A stretch of 64,000 nt of DNA from Bacteroides helcogenes P 36-108 (GTDB taxonomy: Bacteria > Bacteroidota > Bacteroidia > Bacteroidales > Bacteroidaceae): the NCBI RefSeq assembly GCF_000186225.1, contig NC_014933.1:806001-870000 (forward strand), read 5' to 3'. This document shows positions 19,095 to 28,737 of the stretch, in pieces (within the stretch, counting starts at the first letter, position 1; the number at the start of each line of letters is the position of its first letter). The notes under the pieces are model-generated. The model saw only the letters and a list, made by a program, of their open reading frames with translations, was not told the DNA's origin and made no database searches. The translations under genes were made by a program, and so were the position numbers.

Positions 19095-19102
19095 TAATTT
19101 TG
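19095..19102 (+). promoter_or_regulatory. -7 element of a possible internal promoter for the SDR-uxuA genes
   Basis: TAATTTTG fits TAnnTTTG, 38 bases before the SDR start. The -33 region is not convincing. It would allow the uronate genes to be expressed without the full operon. Confidence 0.45.
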
Positions 19103-19140
19103 TGCACAGAGAACATGAATGAACTTAATATACAGATAGT

Positions 19141-19953
19141 ATGAAGAACTTATTCGACGTCAAAGACAAAGTAGTAGTCATCACCGGCGGAACCGGAATC
19201 CTGGGACGTACCATCGCAAGCCATCTGGCAGAAGAAGGCGCCAAAGTCGTCATTCTCGGCCGCAAGGCGGAAGTGGGAAATACACTCGCGGCAGACATCA
19301 GGCAGAAAGGCGGAGAAGCCTTGTTCCTCACCACCGACGTGCTGAACCGCGAAGTCCTTGAACAGAACCTCGATGACATTCTGAAAGCATACGGACACAT
19401 AGACGCCTTGCTGAATGCCGCAGGCGGAAACATGCCCGGAGCTTCCATCGCCCCGGACGGAAATATCTTCGACTTGAAGATGGAAGAATTCCAGCGTGTA
19501 TTGGAACTGAACCTCACGGGCACTGTATTACCCACACAGGTATTCCTCAAACCGATGGCAGAACAAAAGCGGGGAGCCATCGTCAATTTCTCAAGCATGG
19601 CAGCCTTCCGCCCTCTGACACGCGTGGCAGGCTATGCTGCCGCCAAGGCCGGCATCAGCAACTTCACCGCCTTCATGGCTACGGAAGTGGCAAAGAAATT
19701 CGGTGAAGGAATCCGTATCAATGCCATCGCTCCCGGCTTCTTCCTCACCGAGCAGAACCGGAGCCTGCTCACCAATCCCGACGGCAGCTACACCGAACGC
19801 GGAAAAGATGTCATCCGCCAGACTCCTTTCGGCCGTATGGGCCGTGCCGAGGAAGTTTGCGGAACTATTCAATACCTTATCAGTGACGCATCCTGTTTCG
19901 TGACAGGAACGGTAGCCATAGTGGACGGCGGTTTCAACGCCTTCGCCCTCTAA
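19141..19953 (+). CDS. SDR-family oxidoreductase, probable D-mannonate oxidoreductase (fructuronate reductase)
   Basis: The 270-residue cytoplasmic short-chain dehydrogenase has the nucleotide-binding TGGTGILG near residue 17, NAAGGN near 97, the catalytic serine region NFSSMAAF, and the catalytic Y165 and K169 (GYAAAKAGIS). The end GTVAIVDGGFNAF is standard. Placement 36 bases before mannonate dehydratase indicates the preceding step, NAD(P)H-dependent interconversion of D-fructuronate and D-mannonate, the job that UxuB does in E. coli with an unrelated polyol-dehydrogenase fold. The reaction is inferred from context; SDR substrate cannot be read from motifs. No uronate isomerase (UxaC) gene is in the window. 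Confidence 0.85.
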   Translation: MKNLFDVKDKVVVITGGTGILGRTIASHLAEEGAKVVILGRKAEVGNTLAADIRQKGGEALFLTTDVLNREVLEQNLDDILKAYGHIDALLNAAGGNMPGASIAPDGNIFDLKMEEFQRVLELNLTGTVLPTQVFLKPMAEQKRGAIVNFSSMAAFRPLTRVAGYAAAKAGISNFTAFMATEVAKKFGEGIRINAIAPGFFLTEQNRSLLTNPDGSYTERGKDVIRQTPFGRMGRAEEVCGTIQYLISDASCFVTGTVAIVDGGFNAFAL

Positions 19954-19989
19954 GTCCATCACTAATGAAATCCAAATTCTATATATTAT

Positions 19990-21162
19990 ATGATATTATG
20001 TGAACAAACCTGGCGCTGGTACGGTCCCAATGATCCGGTCAGCCTTTGGGATATCAGACAGGCCGGAGCCACCGGCATCGTGAATGCCCTGCACCACATC
20101 CCCAACGGTGAAGTGTGGACGGTAGAGGAAATCATGAAACGCAAAGAAATGATTGAAGCCGTAGGACTGCGCTGGTCGGTAGTAGAAAGCGTGCCTGTGC
20201 ACGAGCATATCAAGACTCAGACGGGAGACTTCCAAAAGTATATCGACAACTACAAAGAAAGTTTGCGTAATCTCGGTAAGTGTGGCGTGAACATCGTGAC
20301 CTACAACTTCATGCCCGTGCTGGACTGGACGCGTACCGACCTTGCCTACGAACTGCCCGACGGCAGCCGCGCCCTGCGCTTCGAACGTGCCGCCTTCGTC
20401 GCCTTCGACCTCTTCCTGCTAAAGCGCCCCGGAGCCGAAGCGGACTATACAAGCGAAGAAAAGGCCAAAGCCCGTGCCCGCTTCGAGCAAATGACGGAAG
20501 AGGACAAGCAAAGGCTCGTGCGCAACATGATCGCAGGTCTTCCCGGATCGGAAGAAAGCTTCACTCTTGAACAGTTCCAGCAAGAGCTGGACCGCTACAA
20601 GGACATCACTCCCCAACGTCTGCGCACCAACCTGATATATTTCCTGCAGGAAATATGCCCAGTGGCCGACGAAGCCGGAGTAGAATTGGTAATCCACCCC
20701 GATGACCCTCCCTGCTCCATTCTCGGCTTGCCGCGCATCATGAGCTGTGCCGCCGACTTCCAAGCGCTGATAGATGCCGTTCCCAACAAAAGCAACGGTC
20801 TCTGCCTCTGCACAGGCTCCCTCGGCGTGAGCAGTGCCAACGACTGTGCCGCCATCATGCAGCAATTCGGTGATCGCATCAACTTTGTACACCTGCGCAG
20901 CACCCAGCGTGATGCCGAAGGGAACTTCTACGAAGCCAACCACCTGGAAGGAGATGTAGATATGTACCACGTGATGAAAGCTTTCCTCGAACTGCAACAG
21001 CGCCGTTCCGTCTCCATCCCGATGCGTCCCGACCACGGACACCAGATGGTGGACGACCTGAAGAAGAAAACCAATCCCGGATATTCCTGCATCGGCCGCC
21101 TGCGCGGACTGGCCGAGTTGAGAGGATTAGAAATGGGTATTGCAAAGTCACTATTTAACTAA
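19990..21162 (+). CDS. uxuA: Mannonate dehydratase
   Basis: The 390-residue protein matches UxuA along its length: the start [20 protein letters not shown], then [32 protein letters not shown] and [19 protein letters not shown]. Metal-ligand regions are [26 protein letters not shown] and RPDHGHQM. It dehydrates D-mannonate to 2-keto-3-deoxy-D-gluconate, using Mn2+ or Fe2+. It ends the locus and confirms that glucuronate-type sugars are the product of the upstream enzymes. The KDG kinase and aldolase that would finish the pathway are not adjacent. No terminator hairpin was seen in the 54-base gap before the convergent gene. Confidence 0.96.
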   Translation: MILCEQTWRWYGPNDPVSLWDIRQAGATGIVNALHHIPNGEVWTVEEIMKRKEMIEAVGLRWSVVESVPVHEHIKTQTGDFQKYIDNYKESLRNLGKCGVNIVTYNFMPVLDWTRTDLAYELPDGSRALRFERAAFVAFDLFLLKRPGAEADYTSEEKAKARARFEQMTEEDKQRLVRNMIAGLPGSEESFTLEQFQQELDRYKDITPQRLRTNLIYFLQEICPVADEAGVELVIHPDDPPCSILGLPRIMSCAADFQALIDAVPNKSNGLCLCTGSLGVSSANDCAAIMQQFGDRINFVHLRSTQRDAEGNFYEANHLEGDVDMYHVMKAFLELQQRRSVSIPMRPDHGHQMVDDLKKKTNPGYSCIGRLRGLAELRGLEMGIAKSLFN

Positions 21163-21216
21163 GTACCCATGTTTAACTGTCAAAGAAGCTAAGAGTTTGC
21201 ATTCATTGCATTACTC

Positions 21217-22632
21217 CTACACTTTCTGCATGCAATAGAGCCAAAACCAAAAGGAATCTCTGTATTTCACCTCCAGCATCCGCTTATCCGCCATGCTGCC
21301 GTTCAGTAAAGTCTGAAAGGCTTTAAATTCTGTTACTTTCTCTCTACTGACGGCATAGTACTGAAGTACGTCCGGATATTTCGTAGCCGCTACAACCAAC
21401 GCTTCCTCATAGTAGCGAGGAAGTTGCCCCTGTGAAGGCTGATATATCATGCCGAACACCTGATAGAACTTTTCGATATCCTTTGAAATCAAAAGGCCGC
21501 AAAGCAGATAATCCCTGACTTTCCGGCTATCGAGATGGCAATCCATCAGACGAGCCATATCCGACAGGAAAGGACGGGCGCCTATAAAGAAAGAACAAAT
21601 ATTCTGATCGCCGTCTGCTCTGTCGGCAGTTGGCTCACTGATTGGCTCTTTCCACCGATTGTAGCAACTTGAGCGACTTATCACACTTGTGTATTTGGCA
21701 AGTATCCGGTCATTCCCCAAGCGCCTATTGGCCGCCATTATCCGCCTCATTGAACGGAAATTCATCCCGTTGGGCGCCTCTATCCCCGCCTGAAAGGCAT
21801 GATGAATGACCTCGTTATCCAAACCCAAAGCATCATAAAACTGCATGTTGAAACAATGGTAGAATTGCTGGTCCTGACGCTCGTAATAGAAACAGGAAGG
21901 ATCCGATACCCCATAAGCAAATACCTTTTCTGCCAACCGTCCTGTCTCAGAAAGCGCCAGCAAAGCCCAACGTAGCTTTAACTGAGATTGACGCGCCACT
22001 TCCGGAGTTACCTCCTGCAATATAGCATTCCAATTCTTATCATCGGCCCAATGGTCAATACGGAAAATCTCCTCCGCCTCCTTTTGCTCCTTATCCGTGA
22101 CCTGATAAAAGATACCGCCTGCCAACAACAAGCAGGGTACAAGGTATGAGAAGAAGGGAGAACAGAGAAAACCACGTTCACTTGGATTCCACTTTCCACG
22201 CTTCAAAGTGAATAACCACACAAGAACAGCCAAGGTTACCAAGACCGTACACCATCCTATGGAGCGCACTAAGGTCATGTCAGCAAATTGACCGCTAATG
22301 AACCAGACCACCGGAATGAATGAGAGCCACAGCAATCGCTTGTTACGTAAAAGGCATGCCAATACACAGTCTGATGATAATAGCACAATTGCCACAAACA
22401 AAGTCTGTATCAGCGCTCCTCCCATCCTGAAATAGAAAAACTGAAGCAAATAGACACCCGCGTATTTCATCCAATCGGCAGGCAATGAAAGTTGCAGCGC
22501 AGTAAAGTCCGGCGCAGTGGAAAAGAAGGCGTTACCTTCCATAAACCAAATAGTATTGGGAAAAACGACATACCAAACCACAAATACGACAGGACATGCC
22601 AACAACAAATGGAATAAAAGAATTTTCTTCAT
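21217..22632 (-). CDS. Membrane protein of the DUF6057 type
   Basis: The 471-residue protein has several membrane helices in its first 200 residues (LLFHLLLACPVVFVVWYVVF, TLFVAIVLLSSDCVLACLL, LLWLSFIPVVWFISG, CTVLVTLAVLVWLFTL, FFSYLVPCLLLAGGIFY). A soluble helical C-terminal half of tetratricopeptide-like character follows (AILQEVTPEVARQSQLKLRWALLAL, DYLLCGLLISKDIEKFYQVF). I recall it as the DUF6057 family, common in Bacteroides and of unknown function. It starts 8 bases after the TolB-like lipoprotein gene, so the pair is an operon and probably works together at the envelope. No function is claimed. Confidence 0.7.
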   Translation of the reverse strand: MKKILLFHLLLACPVVFVVWYVVFPNTIWFMEGNAFFSTAPDFTALQLSLPADWMKYAGVYLLQFFYFRMGGALIQTLFVAIVLLSSDCVLACLLRNKRLLWLSFIPVVWFISGQFADMTLVRSIGWCTVLVTLAVLVWLFTLKRGKWNPSERGFLCSPFFSYLVPCLLLAGGIFYQVTDKEQKEAEEIFRIDHWADDKNWNAILQEVTPEVARQSQLKLRWALLALSETGRLAEKVFAYGVSDPSCFYYERQDQQFYHCFNMQFYDALGLDNEVIHHAFQAGIEAPNGMNFRSMRRIMAANRRLGNDRILAKYTSVISRSSCYNRWKEPISEPTADRADGDQNICSFFIGARPFLSDMARLMDCHLDSRKVRDYLLCGLLISKDIEKFYQVFGMIYQPSQGQLPRYYEEALVVAATKYPDVLQYYAVSREKVTEFKAFQTLLNGSMADKRMLEVKYRDSFWFWLYCMQKV

Positions 22633-22640
22633 AGGTACAG

Positions 22641-24083
22641 TTAGTCTTTAGGAAAGAATGAAGAGTTCATTTCACCTTTCGGCAAACACACCTCCCCTTT
22701 TATGAATTCAGGAATATTATAAGACTTCATTCGTAACACATTATGTTCAGGGCTGCGTTGGGGAAGCAGGAAAGGTTTATGCAACTTTCCTTGTGCATCC
22801 ATCCAAGCGATGAAAATACGGGTATAGCGACCGTCTATCCTGCGACTGCTGAACAATATCCAACGGCTGTTGGAAGACCAGGCATGATAGCTGTCAGCTT
22901 CACCGCTATTCAGTATCGCAGTATCCATTTCAGTGCCGTCCATCAATCTTAGCATTTTCAGGTCACTCTCCTGATGATGGATGGGGAAAGTTCCAAAAGC
23001 AGCTTTCGTATATAACAGATATTGCCCGTCAGGCGAAATACGCGGATAGGAGGCACTTCCTCCCCCACGTTCCGCATTGTACAATGTATCAATCCGTTCG
23101 CCCAGCATTCCGGTAGCCCCGTCAAAGCCAACTCGACAAAGACTGTATTTCAGTTGCTTCAGTCCGGCAGGTATCTGTCTGGCAAGCGCCGAGCAATAGT
23201 ACAACCACTTTCCGTCCATCGACCATGCAGGAAAGGTTTCCCAATGCGACGATTCCATAAACCGAGAATCGGAAAGCACCTTTCCGGTCTGCGTATCATA
23301 AATGATGAGATCAGATTGCAGGTCGTACACTTCTATCTGCTTCTCCCCTTCACTATAAAAAGATTGCTTGGTTTCATTGGATGAGAAAGCGATATACCTC
23401 CCCGCCGGATGCCACATAGGATAAGAGCCGTTCTTCTTGGGGCCGATTTGGTTCAATGCCACTTTACTCAGCTTTCCATTCATCCACAATGCAGTGCCGC
23501 CGTTTTTCCCTCTCACGTGGAGCATCATCCTATCGGGGGAATAGGCTGCAAATGAATGGCAATTCAGACAACTCCCTTTGTCCGCACGGTTGGTCATGAT
23601 TTCCTTTTCTTCAAAGGAAGTCAGGTTGCGTTGATAAATGCCCATTGCATTCCAGCCCTCATATCCCGGCTCTATCAAGCGGTAAGCGATCCATCCATCA
23701 ATGGCATCGGAGGCAATACGGATGGTGAAAGGCTTGTATTTCACTCCTTTGGGATGGGAAGCGTTCCACACGGATACCGCGACTTGCAGGTCTTTGTCTT
23801 TCAGTTTCTCCAACATCGCATGCCACTTATCTTCCGGAATACAGATTTCACGTTTACCTGTAACAGTCAGCAGGTGCGTGTTCTCAGAACTGAAGTCAGC
23901 ACGTACATTCTCCGCATTCTCCACCTCAAAGTTCAGAGGAGCTATATTGCAGGGCACAGCCGTAAAAGTATAGTCGGGAAAGATGGCGGGATAGCTATCG
24001 TCAGTATTTTGCGCATCCTTCAGTTCCGTGCAAGAAAGCGACAATCCCATACTTATCATTCCGATAAGGCATTTGATGTTCAT
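22641..24083 (-). CDS. TolB/PD40-type beta-propeller lipoprotein with a CXXCH motif
   Basis: The 480-residue protein begins with a lipoprotein-type signal (GMISMGLSLSC). The second half has WD40-like TolB repeats (MWHPAGRYIAFSSN, FPAWSMDGKWLYYCSA, YPRISPDGQYLLYTK, HAWSSNSRWILFSS). Near residue 175 the segment KGSCLNCHSF contains CXXCH, the covalent c-type haem attachment motif, inside a region that otherwise begins a propeller. Such proteins are sometimes labelled cytochrome c biogenesis proteins in Bacteroides. Whether haem is bound is not shown. It is the first gene of the pair with the DUF6057-like membrane protein and has its own consensus promoter. Confidence 0.72.
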   Translation of the reverse strand: MNIKCLIGMISMGLSLSCTELKDAQNTDDSYPAIFPDYTFTAVPCNIAPLNFEVENAENVRADFSSENTHLLTVTGKREICIPEDKWHAMLEKLKDKDLQVAVSVWNASHPKGVKYKPFTIRIASDAIDGWIAYRLIEPGYEGWNAMGIYQRNLTSFEEKEIMTNRADKGSCLNCHSFAAYSPDRMMLHVRGKNGGTALWMNGKLSKVALNQIGPKKNGSYPMWHPAGRYIAFSSNETKQSFYSEGEKQIEVYDLQSDLIIYDTQTGKVLSDSRFMESSHWETFPAWSMDGKWLYYCSALARQIPAGLKQLKYSLCRVGFDGATGMLGERIDTLYNAERGGGSASYPRISPDGQYLLYTKAAFGTFPIHHQESDLKMLRLMDGTEMDTAILNSGEADSYHAWSSNSRWILFSSRRIDGRYTRIFIAWMDAQGKLHKPFLLPQRSPEHNVLRMKSYNIPEFIKGEVCLPKGEMNSSFFPKD

Positions 24084-24113
24084 AGTATCATATATCTTTT
24101 AGTGAAATCGGTG

Positions 24114-24145
24114 CAAACTTACGGAAAATCACGGATATATAACAA
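24114..24145 (-). promoter_or_regulatory. Promoter of the TolB-like lipoprotein operon
   Basis: On the minus strand TAAGTTTG (24121-24114) is preceded by TTG (24145-24143) with 21 bases between, matching the Bacteroides -33/-7 layout, about 30 bases before the start codon. Confidence 0.6.
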
Positions 24146-24168
24146 TGTAATTAAATAAAAAGGACAAA

Positions 24169-24212
24169 GAAACCCTCCACCCGAAGCTATCAAACAACGG
24201 ATGGAGGGTTTC
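24169..24212 (-). terminator. Terminator after the aquaporin gene
   Basis: GAAACCCTCCA at 24169-24179 pairs with TGGAGGGTTTC at 24202-24212, extended by two CC/GG pairs around one mismatch. On the minus strand it is followed by TTTGTCCTTTTT. It lies 53 bases past the aquaporin stop. Confidence 0.8.
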
Positions 24213-24265
24213 CTTTTTATTCGTATCACCGACGCCTTTTGTCAAAAGGCTATCTCTCAAGACGC

Positions 24266-24946
24266 TTATTTTCCTTCTTTTGCACCGATCACCTTCCACA
24301 CAAGTGCACTAAGAACAGCACCCACAAACGGGCCAACGATGAATATCCACAATTGACTCAATGCTTCGCCACCCTGAAACAGAGCCGGGCCAATGCTGCG
24401 AGCCGGATTAACCGACGTACCAGTATAACGGATGCAGACAAGGTGCACCAAGACAAGTGACAGACCGATGGCCAATCCTGCGAAGCTTCCCGCACCCTTC
24501 TTGGAATCTGTAGTGCCGAGAACTACAAGCACGAAAACAAAGGTAAAGAAGATCTCGGCAAGCAAACCACCCAATACAGATACTCCTTCCTGACAAGCAT
24601 TGGCTCCTGTGCCGACAAGACCGGAGTTGGATGTCAATACCCAAAGAATGGCAGAACCGATGATAGCTCCGATAACCTGAAAGAGCATATACATCCCCGC
24701 ATCCCTGCCGTTCATACGACCGGACAAGAAGCAACCGAGGGTAATGGCAGGGTTGATATGGCAACCGGAAATTCCGCCGATGGCATAAGCCATGGCAACA
24801 ACCGACAAACCAAAAGCCAATGCCGTACCGATTACAGTAGCCGCCAAATTAGGATCGGCAGAGGTACATGATAAACTGACTGCCGTGCCGCAGCCCATAA
24901 GGACGAGAACCATTGTCCCGACCATTTCCGCTAAATACTTCTTCAT
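24266..24946 (-). CDS. aqpZ: Aquaporin, MIP family
   Basis: The 226-residue inner-membrane channel has six membrane helices and both NPA half-helix motifs, GCHINPAITLG and GTSVNPARSIGPALF. The second is followed by the RS arginine of the selectivity filter. Length and the ARSIGPAL segment match the bacterial AqpZ water channels rather than the longer glycerol facilitators. The gene is monocistronic, with its own promoter and a strong terminator. Some Bacteroides AqpZ relatives could also pass small solutes, but the sequence does not decide that. Confidence 0.93.
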   Translation of the reverse strand: MKKYLAEMVGTMVLVLMGCGTAVSLSCTSADPNLAATVIGTALAFGLSVVAMAYAIGGISGCHINPAITLGCFLSGRMNGRDAGMYMLFQVIGAIIGSAILWVLTSNSGLVGTGANACQEGVSVLGGLLAEIFFTFVFVLVVLGTTDSKKGAGSFAGLAIGLSLVLVHLVCIRYTGTSVNPARSIGPALFQGGEALSQLWIFIVGPFVGAVLSALVWKVIGAKEGK

Positions 24947-24977
24947 TTTATTCTTTTATTTAATGAATACTATGGTA

Positions 24978-25007
24978 CAAAGCTAATAAATTCCGAAAAA
25001 ACAACAA
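24978..25007 (-). promoter_or_regulatory. Promoter of the aquaporin gene
   Basis: TAGCTTTG on the minus strand (24985-24978), with TTG at 25007-25005, 19 bases upstream. It lies 31 bases before the start codon. Confidence 0.55.
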
Positions 25008-25065
25008 GCAGGCGGAGAGGTTATTTTATAAAGAAGCAACAGATTCTACAGTCCGACACAATATT

Positions 25066-27288
25066 TTATCTCAATTCAAAAGGAATCACTCCCTTGATGT
25101 CGGTCGCCGAAGCGGCTATGACGGCTTCAAACTTGCCGGGTTCGGCCACCCAGGCATGCTTGGCATCATCAAAGAAACTGAGAGCTTCCTTGTCTATGGT
25201 GAAGATAACTTCCTTTGCCTCACCCGGAGCCAGCTTTATCTTCCGGAAGCCTTTCAGCTCCTTGACGGGACGGGGCAGAGAGGACTTCTTGTCGCTGATG
25301 TACATCTGGACGACTTCCTGACCTTCGCAAGCTCCGGTGTTCCTGACAGTAACCTTTACAGTCAGAGTTCCGTCGGCCTGCATCGTCTTGCTATCGGCGG
25401 TGGGCTTTCCGTACTCAAAGGTGGTATAACTCAGGCCATGACCGAATGGGAATAAAGGTTTCACCTTCTTCTGCTTGTCGGTCCAGCGATAACCTACGAA
25501 AATGCCTTCGTTGTATTTGATGTCTATCACATCATTACTCCGCTTACTGGTATATTCGCCCAAAATATGGGCCGGAACGTCTGCCAACTTCACGGGGAAA
25601 GTAAACGGAAGCTTGCCGCTGGGATTCACATCGCCCACCAGGATGGCTGCAAGTGCACTGCCGGCTTCAGACCCCAGATACCAGTCCTGCACGATGGCCG
25701 GAACCTCATTCACCCAAGGCATGGCAACCGCATTGCCGGAGATATTGACTACTATCAAATTCTTGTTGACCTTTGCCAAGGCGGATATGACGGCATCCTG
25801 ACCATAGGACAGGCCGAGCCCTTCACGGTCGGAATCCTCGCAGTCTTGTCCGGTACTCTTATTCAGGCCGCCGATAAATATCACGTAGTCGGCATCCTGA
25901 GCCACCTTCACGGCATCCGCTATCAGTTCTTCGGGAGTGCGGTCATCCTTCAGGTTCTGGCCAGTCACCACGCCGTTATATTCACCCGTCGCGTCACCCA
26001 CATAGCCACGTGCATAAACCACTTCAGCCTTATCGCCTACACGTGCCTTGATGCCGTCCAGCGGAGAGAGTTCGCGCTGCACCTTCAGAGAGGAGGAACC
26101 TCCGCCCACGGTCATCATCTTGACCGCATTCTCGCCCACTACGGCAATCTTCTTCGCCCGGTCTAAATTTATCGGAAGCACGGAGTTCTTGTTCTGCAAC
26201 AGCACTATGCCTTCTTCTCCGATGCGGCGGGCCGCCTCGTAATGTTCAGAAGAAAGCAGGGAACCAAAAGGACGGTTCACATCCATTGTGGTGCGAAATG
26301 CCAGGCGAAGGATACGGCGTACCTTGTCGTCCAACTCTTTTGTACCTGCCTTACCCTCCCGGATGCGTTGCAGATAGGGCATGGCCAAGTAATAATTATC
26401 GTAGGCATTGCTGGCGCCGCTGGAGAGTCCGTTGGTCCAACTGCCGAATTCCATATCAAGGCCGTTGGTGATGGATTGATCGGTGTCGTGCACGCCGCCC
26501 CAGTCGGAAACGACCACTCCGTCAAAACCCCATTCACCCTTCAGGATGTCGTTCAGCAGATAGCGGTTATGACAGACATGTTGGTTTTTGTAGAGGTTGT
26601 ACGAGCCCATGATAGCCCACGCCCTGCCTTGCTGCACGGCAGCCTTGAAGGCAGGCAGATAGATTTCGTAGAGGGCGCGGTCATCCACAATCACGTTCGT
26701 AGTGTGGCGGTTCACCTCATGGTTGTTCAGCGCAAAGTGTTTTACACAAGCGGCAACCCCGTTCTGTTGCACGCCTTGTATGTAGGGAACCACCATGCAG
26801 CCTGCCAGATAAGGGTCTTCACCCATATACTCGAAGTTGCGCCCGTTAAGTGGCGTGCGGTAAATGTTGACACCGGGTCCCAGAAGGACAGTCTTGTTGC
26901 GATAACGGGCTTCCTCGCCTATGCTCTTTCCGTAGAGCATGGACATTTCAGGATTCCATGTGGCGGCCAGACAGGTCAGCGCAGGGTAGGCCACGCAGGA
27001 GTCATTGGTCCATCCGGCCTGATCCCATTCGTCCCAAAGCACTTCGGGACGAATGCCGTGAGGACCGTCGGTCATCCAGAATTCCGGAATGCCCAGACGG
27101 GGAACACCCGCGCTGCTGAACTTGGACTGTGCATGCAGCATCGCCACTTTCTCTTTCACGGTGAGTCGGTTCAGCGCGTCTTCCACTCGCTCTTCAATAG
27201 GCTTGGAGGCGTCCAGATAGACGGGCTTCTGCTGCGCAGAGAGAGGCAGGGTGACAGCCAGAGCCAAGCTGAATAATACTTTCTTCAT
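25066..27288 (-). CDS. Glycoside hydrolase family 3 beta-glucosidase
   Basis: The 740-residue periplasmic enzyme has a signal peptide (LFSLALAVTLPLSAQ). The N-terminal TIM barrel carries KHFALNNHEVNRH and the nucleophile aspartate in GFDGVVVSDWGGVHD. The alpha/beta sandwich follows (IAVVGENAVKMMTVGGGSS, GLGLSYGQDAVISAL), then a C-terminal fibronectin-III-like domain (PLFPFGHGLSYTTFEYG). This three-domain layout is that of GH3 beta-glucosidases acting from the non-reducing end. Together with the GH5 and GH30 genes it would complete beta-glucan or gluco-oligosaccharide breakdown to glucose. It is the last gene of the cluster, 155 bases after GH5. Confidence 0.93.
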   Translation of the reverse strand: MKKVLFSLALAVTLPLSAQQKPVYLDASKPIEERVEDALNRLTVKEKVAMLHAQSKFSSAGVPRLGIPEFWMTDGPHGIRPEVLWDEWDQAGWTNDSCVAYPALTCLAATWNPEMSMLYGKSIGEEARYRNKTVLLGPGVNIYRTPLNGRNFEYMGEDPYLAGCMVVPYIQGVQQNGVAACVKHFALNNHEVNRHTTNVIVDDRALYEIYLPAFKAAVQQGRAWAIMGSYNLYKNQHVCHNRYLLNDILKGEWGFDGVVVSDWGGVHDTDQSITNGLDMEFGSWTNGLSSGASNAYDNYYLAMPYLQRIREGKAGTKELDDKVRRILRLAFRTTMDVNRPFGSLLSSEHYEAARRIGEEGIVLLQNKNSVLPINLDRAKKIAVVGENAVKMMTVGGGSSSLKVQRELSPLDGIKARVGDKAEVVYARGYVGDATGEYNGVVTGQNLKDDRTPEELIADAVKVAQDADYVIFIGGLNKSTGQDCEDSDREGLGLSYGQDAVISALAKVNKNLIVVNISGNAVAMPWVNEVPAIVQDWYLGSEAGSALAAILVGDVNPSGKLPFTFPVKLADVPAHILGEYTSKRSNDVIDIKYNEGIFVGYRWTDKQKKVKPLFPFGHGLSYTTFEYGKPTADSKTMQADGTLTVKVTVRNTGACEGQEVVQMYISDKKSSLPRPVKELKGFRKIKLAPGEAKEVIFTIDKEALSFFDDAKHAWVAEPGKFEAVIAASATDIKGVIPFELR

Positions 27289-27443
27289 TTTTTCTCTTTA
27301 TTTTTAGATTTCTATTGATTTGTAATGTTATTCTCGTAATGTCATCATTGTCCACCTGCCCGGAAAAAGGCAGACAAACCGTAAGTGCAACCCACGACAG
27401 AAGGGAAGCGCAATGAGAGTGCGGTCAGAGCCGTGGCATCGCC

Positions 27444-28697
27444 CTACTCCTTCATCCCAAGCGACCGGATATACCCCTCCTGCACCACACAATTCTTCAG
27501 TCGGCAAGCTTCAATGAAATCCGTCATCGCCTTGCGTGCCATGGCCTGATCGGGACGTGCCTCGCGTATTTCTTTGTACGTGGAGCGCGGAGCCTCGGAG
27601 AAGTAAACGATATTGGCCCAATTCTCCGGCGGAGTGATGCCCACAAAGCTGGAGCCATCCATCTTCTTGTACGGCCAGAAGGTATAACCGATATTGTTCT
27701 CATGCATTGTCCGGCAGAAAGCAGCCTGCCACTCGTCCGTATTATGGCCTATCTCGCCCATGTACATCGGCAGATTCACACTGTCGCGGAAGTTGATGAT
27801 CTCCTGAATAGCAGCCTTTGTCGGCTCGCCACCGTAGCGATGACAAGTGTACATGATGTTGCTGTCGAACTTGGAGTCCTTGAAGGGCTTGAAGTTACCG
27901 TTCCATTGCGCCCCACCCAGAAGGATGATGTGATTCTTGTCCACCTCACGGATGGCCGCCACACCTTTCTTATACACAGCTTCCAACTTTCCGTTGAGTT
28001 CTTCCATATTCTCGAAATAGGGAGCGATAGGTTCATTGAACAGTTCATAACCGAGGATCACCGGCTCACTCTTGTAGCGATCGGCTATCCGACGCCAAAT
28101 GTCGCAATATAGCTGCTGGCTGGCGGCGCTATCAAACAGCCACGGATAACCGTAACTGTCGTCGATGTTGTCGCCTGTCTGCCCGCCGGGAGCATCGTGC
28201 ATGTCCAAAATGAGATAAAGATCGGACTCGCGACACCATTCCACCAAACTGTCCACACGGGCAAATCCATCCTGGGCGGCGGTCAGCCCCATATAGTCTT
28301 CGTCTGTAAAGAGCTTGTAATGGAAAGGCAGACGGATGGTGTTGGCTCCCCGGTTCTTGATGAAGCGGATGTCCTCACGAGTCACATAGTTGTCCTTGAA
28401 AGCCTTCCAGAACTCGGCGGTAAAGTCCGGCCCCACCAACTGACAGAACATTTCATTAATAAAGCGTCCCGAATTAGTCTTGTTGAACTTGAACATATAT
28501 CCTTCCGGATTCAGCCAGTTCCCCAAGTTTGTGCCTTGAATAAAAAGCTTCGAACCGTCGGGTTTTATCAGGTCTTGTCCCTGAATCGTGACAAACGCAT
28601 CGGACTTGGCCTGTGCTTCTGCCTTTCCCTCACTACATCCCAGCATACCCAGGGTCAGCAGGGCAATGGAGATACTTGTTGCAAATAGATGTTTCAT
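27444..28697 (-). CDS. Glycoside hydrolase family 5 (cellulase-fold) lipoprotein
   Basis: The chosen ATG at 28697 begins MKHLFATSISIALLTLGMLGC, a clear lipoprotein signal, giving 417 residues. An open extension to 28784 overlaps the GH30 gene and has no signal character. The fold is a GH5 TIM barrel: IQGTNLGNWLNPEGYM, GANTIRLPFHYKLF, LYLILDMHDAPGG, acid/base glutamate in GYELFNEPIAP, HRYGGEP, nucleophile in MYMGEIGHN, and YTFWPYKKMDGSSFV. GH5 includes endo-beta-1,4-, 1,3- and 1,6-glucanases; the GTNLGNWLNPEGY start resembles the exo-beta-1,3-/1,6-glucanase side, a suggestion only. It follows GH30 by 40 bases in one operon. Confidence 0.88.
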   Translation of the reverse strand: MKHLFATSISIALLTLGMLGCSEGKAEAQAKSDAFVTIQGQDLIKPDGSKLFIQGTNLGNWLNPEGYMFKFNKTNSGRFINEMFCQLVGPDFTAEFWKAFKDNYVTREDIRFIKNRGANTIRLPFHYKLFTDEDYMGLTAAQDGFARVDSLVEWCRESDLYLILDMHDAPGGQTGDNIDDSYGYPWLFDSAASQQLYCDIWRRIADRYKSEPVILGYELFNEPIAPYFENMEELNGKLEAVYKKGVAAIREVDKNHIILLGGAQWNGNFKPFKDSKFDSNIMYTCHRYGGEPTKAAIQEIINFRDSVNLPMYMGEIGHNTDEWQAAFCRTMHENNIGYTFWPYKKMDGSSFVGITPPENWANIVYFSEAPRSTYKEIREARPDQAMARKAMTDFIEACRLKNCVVQEGYIRSLGMKE

Positions 28698-28737
28698 GGT
28701 AAATATCGTTTTTGTTGTTAATGTTATTTCTTCTTCG

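Noticed and set aside
26242..27276. A 344-codon open frame antisense to GH3
   Set aside because: Fully inside a well-supported GH3 gene; no protein-like features.
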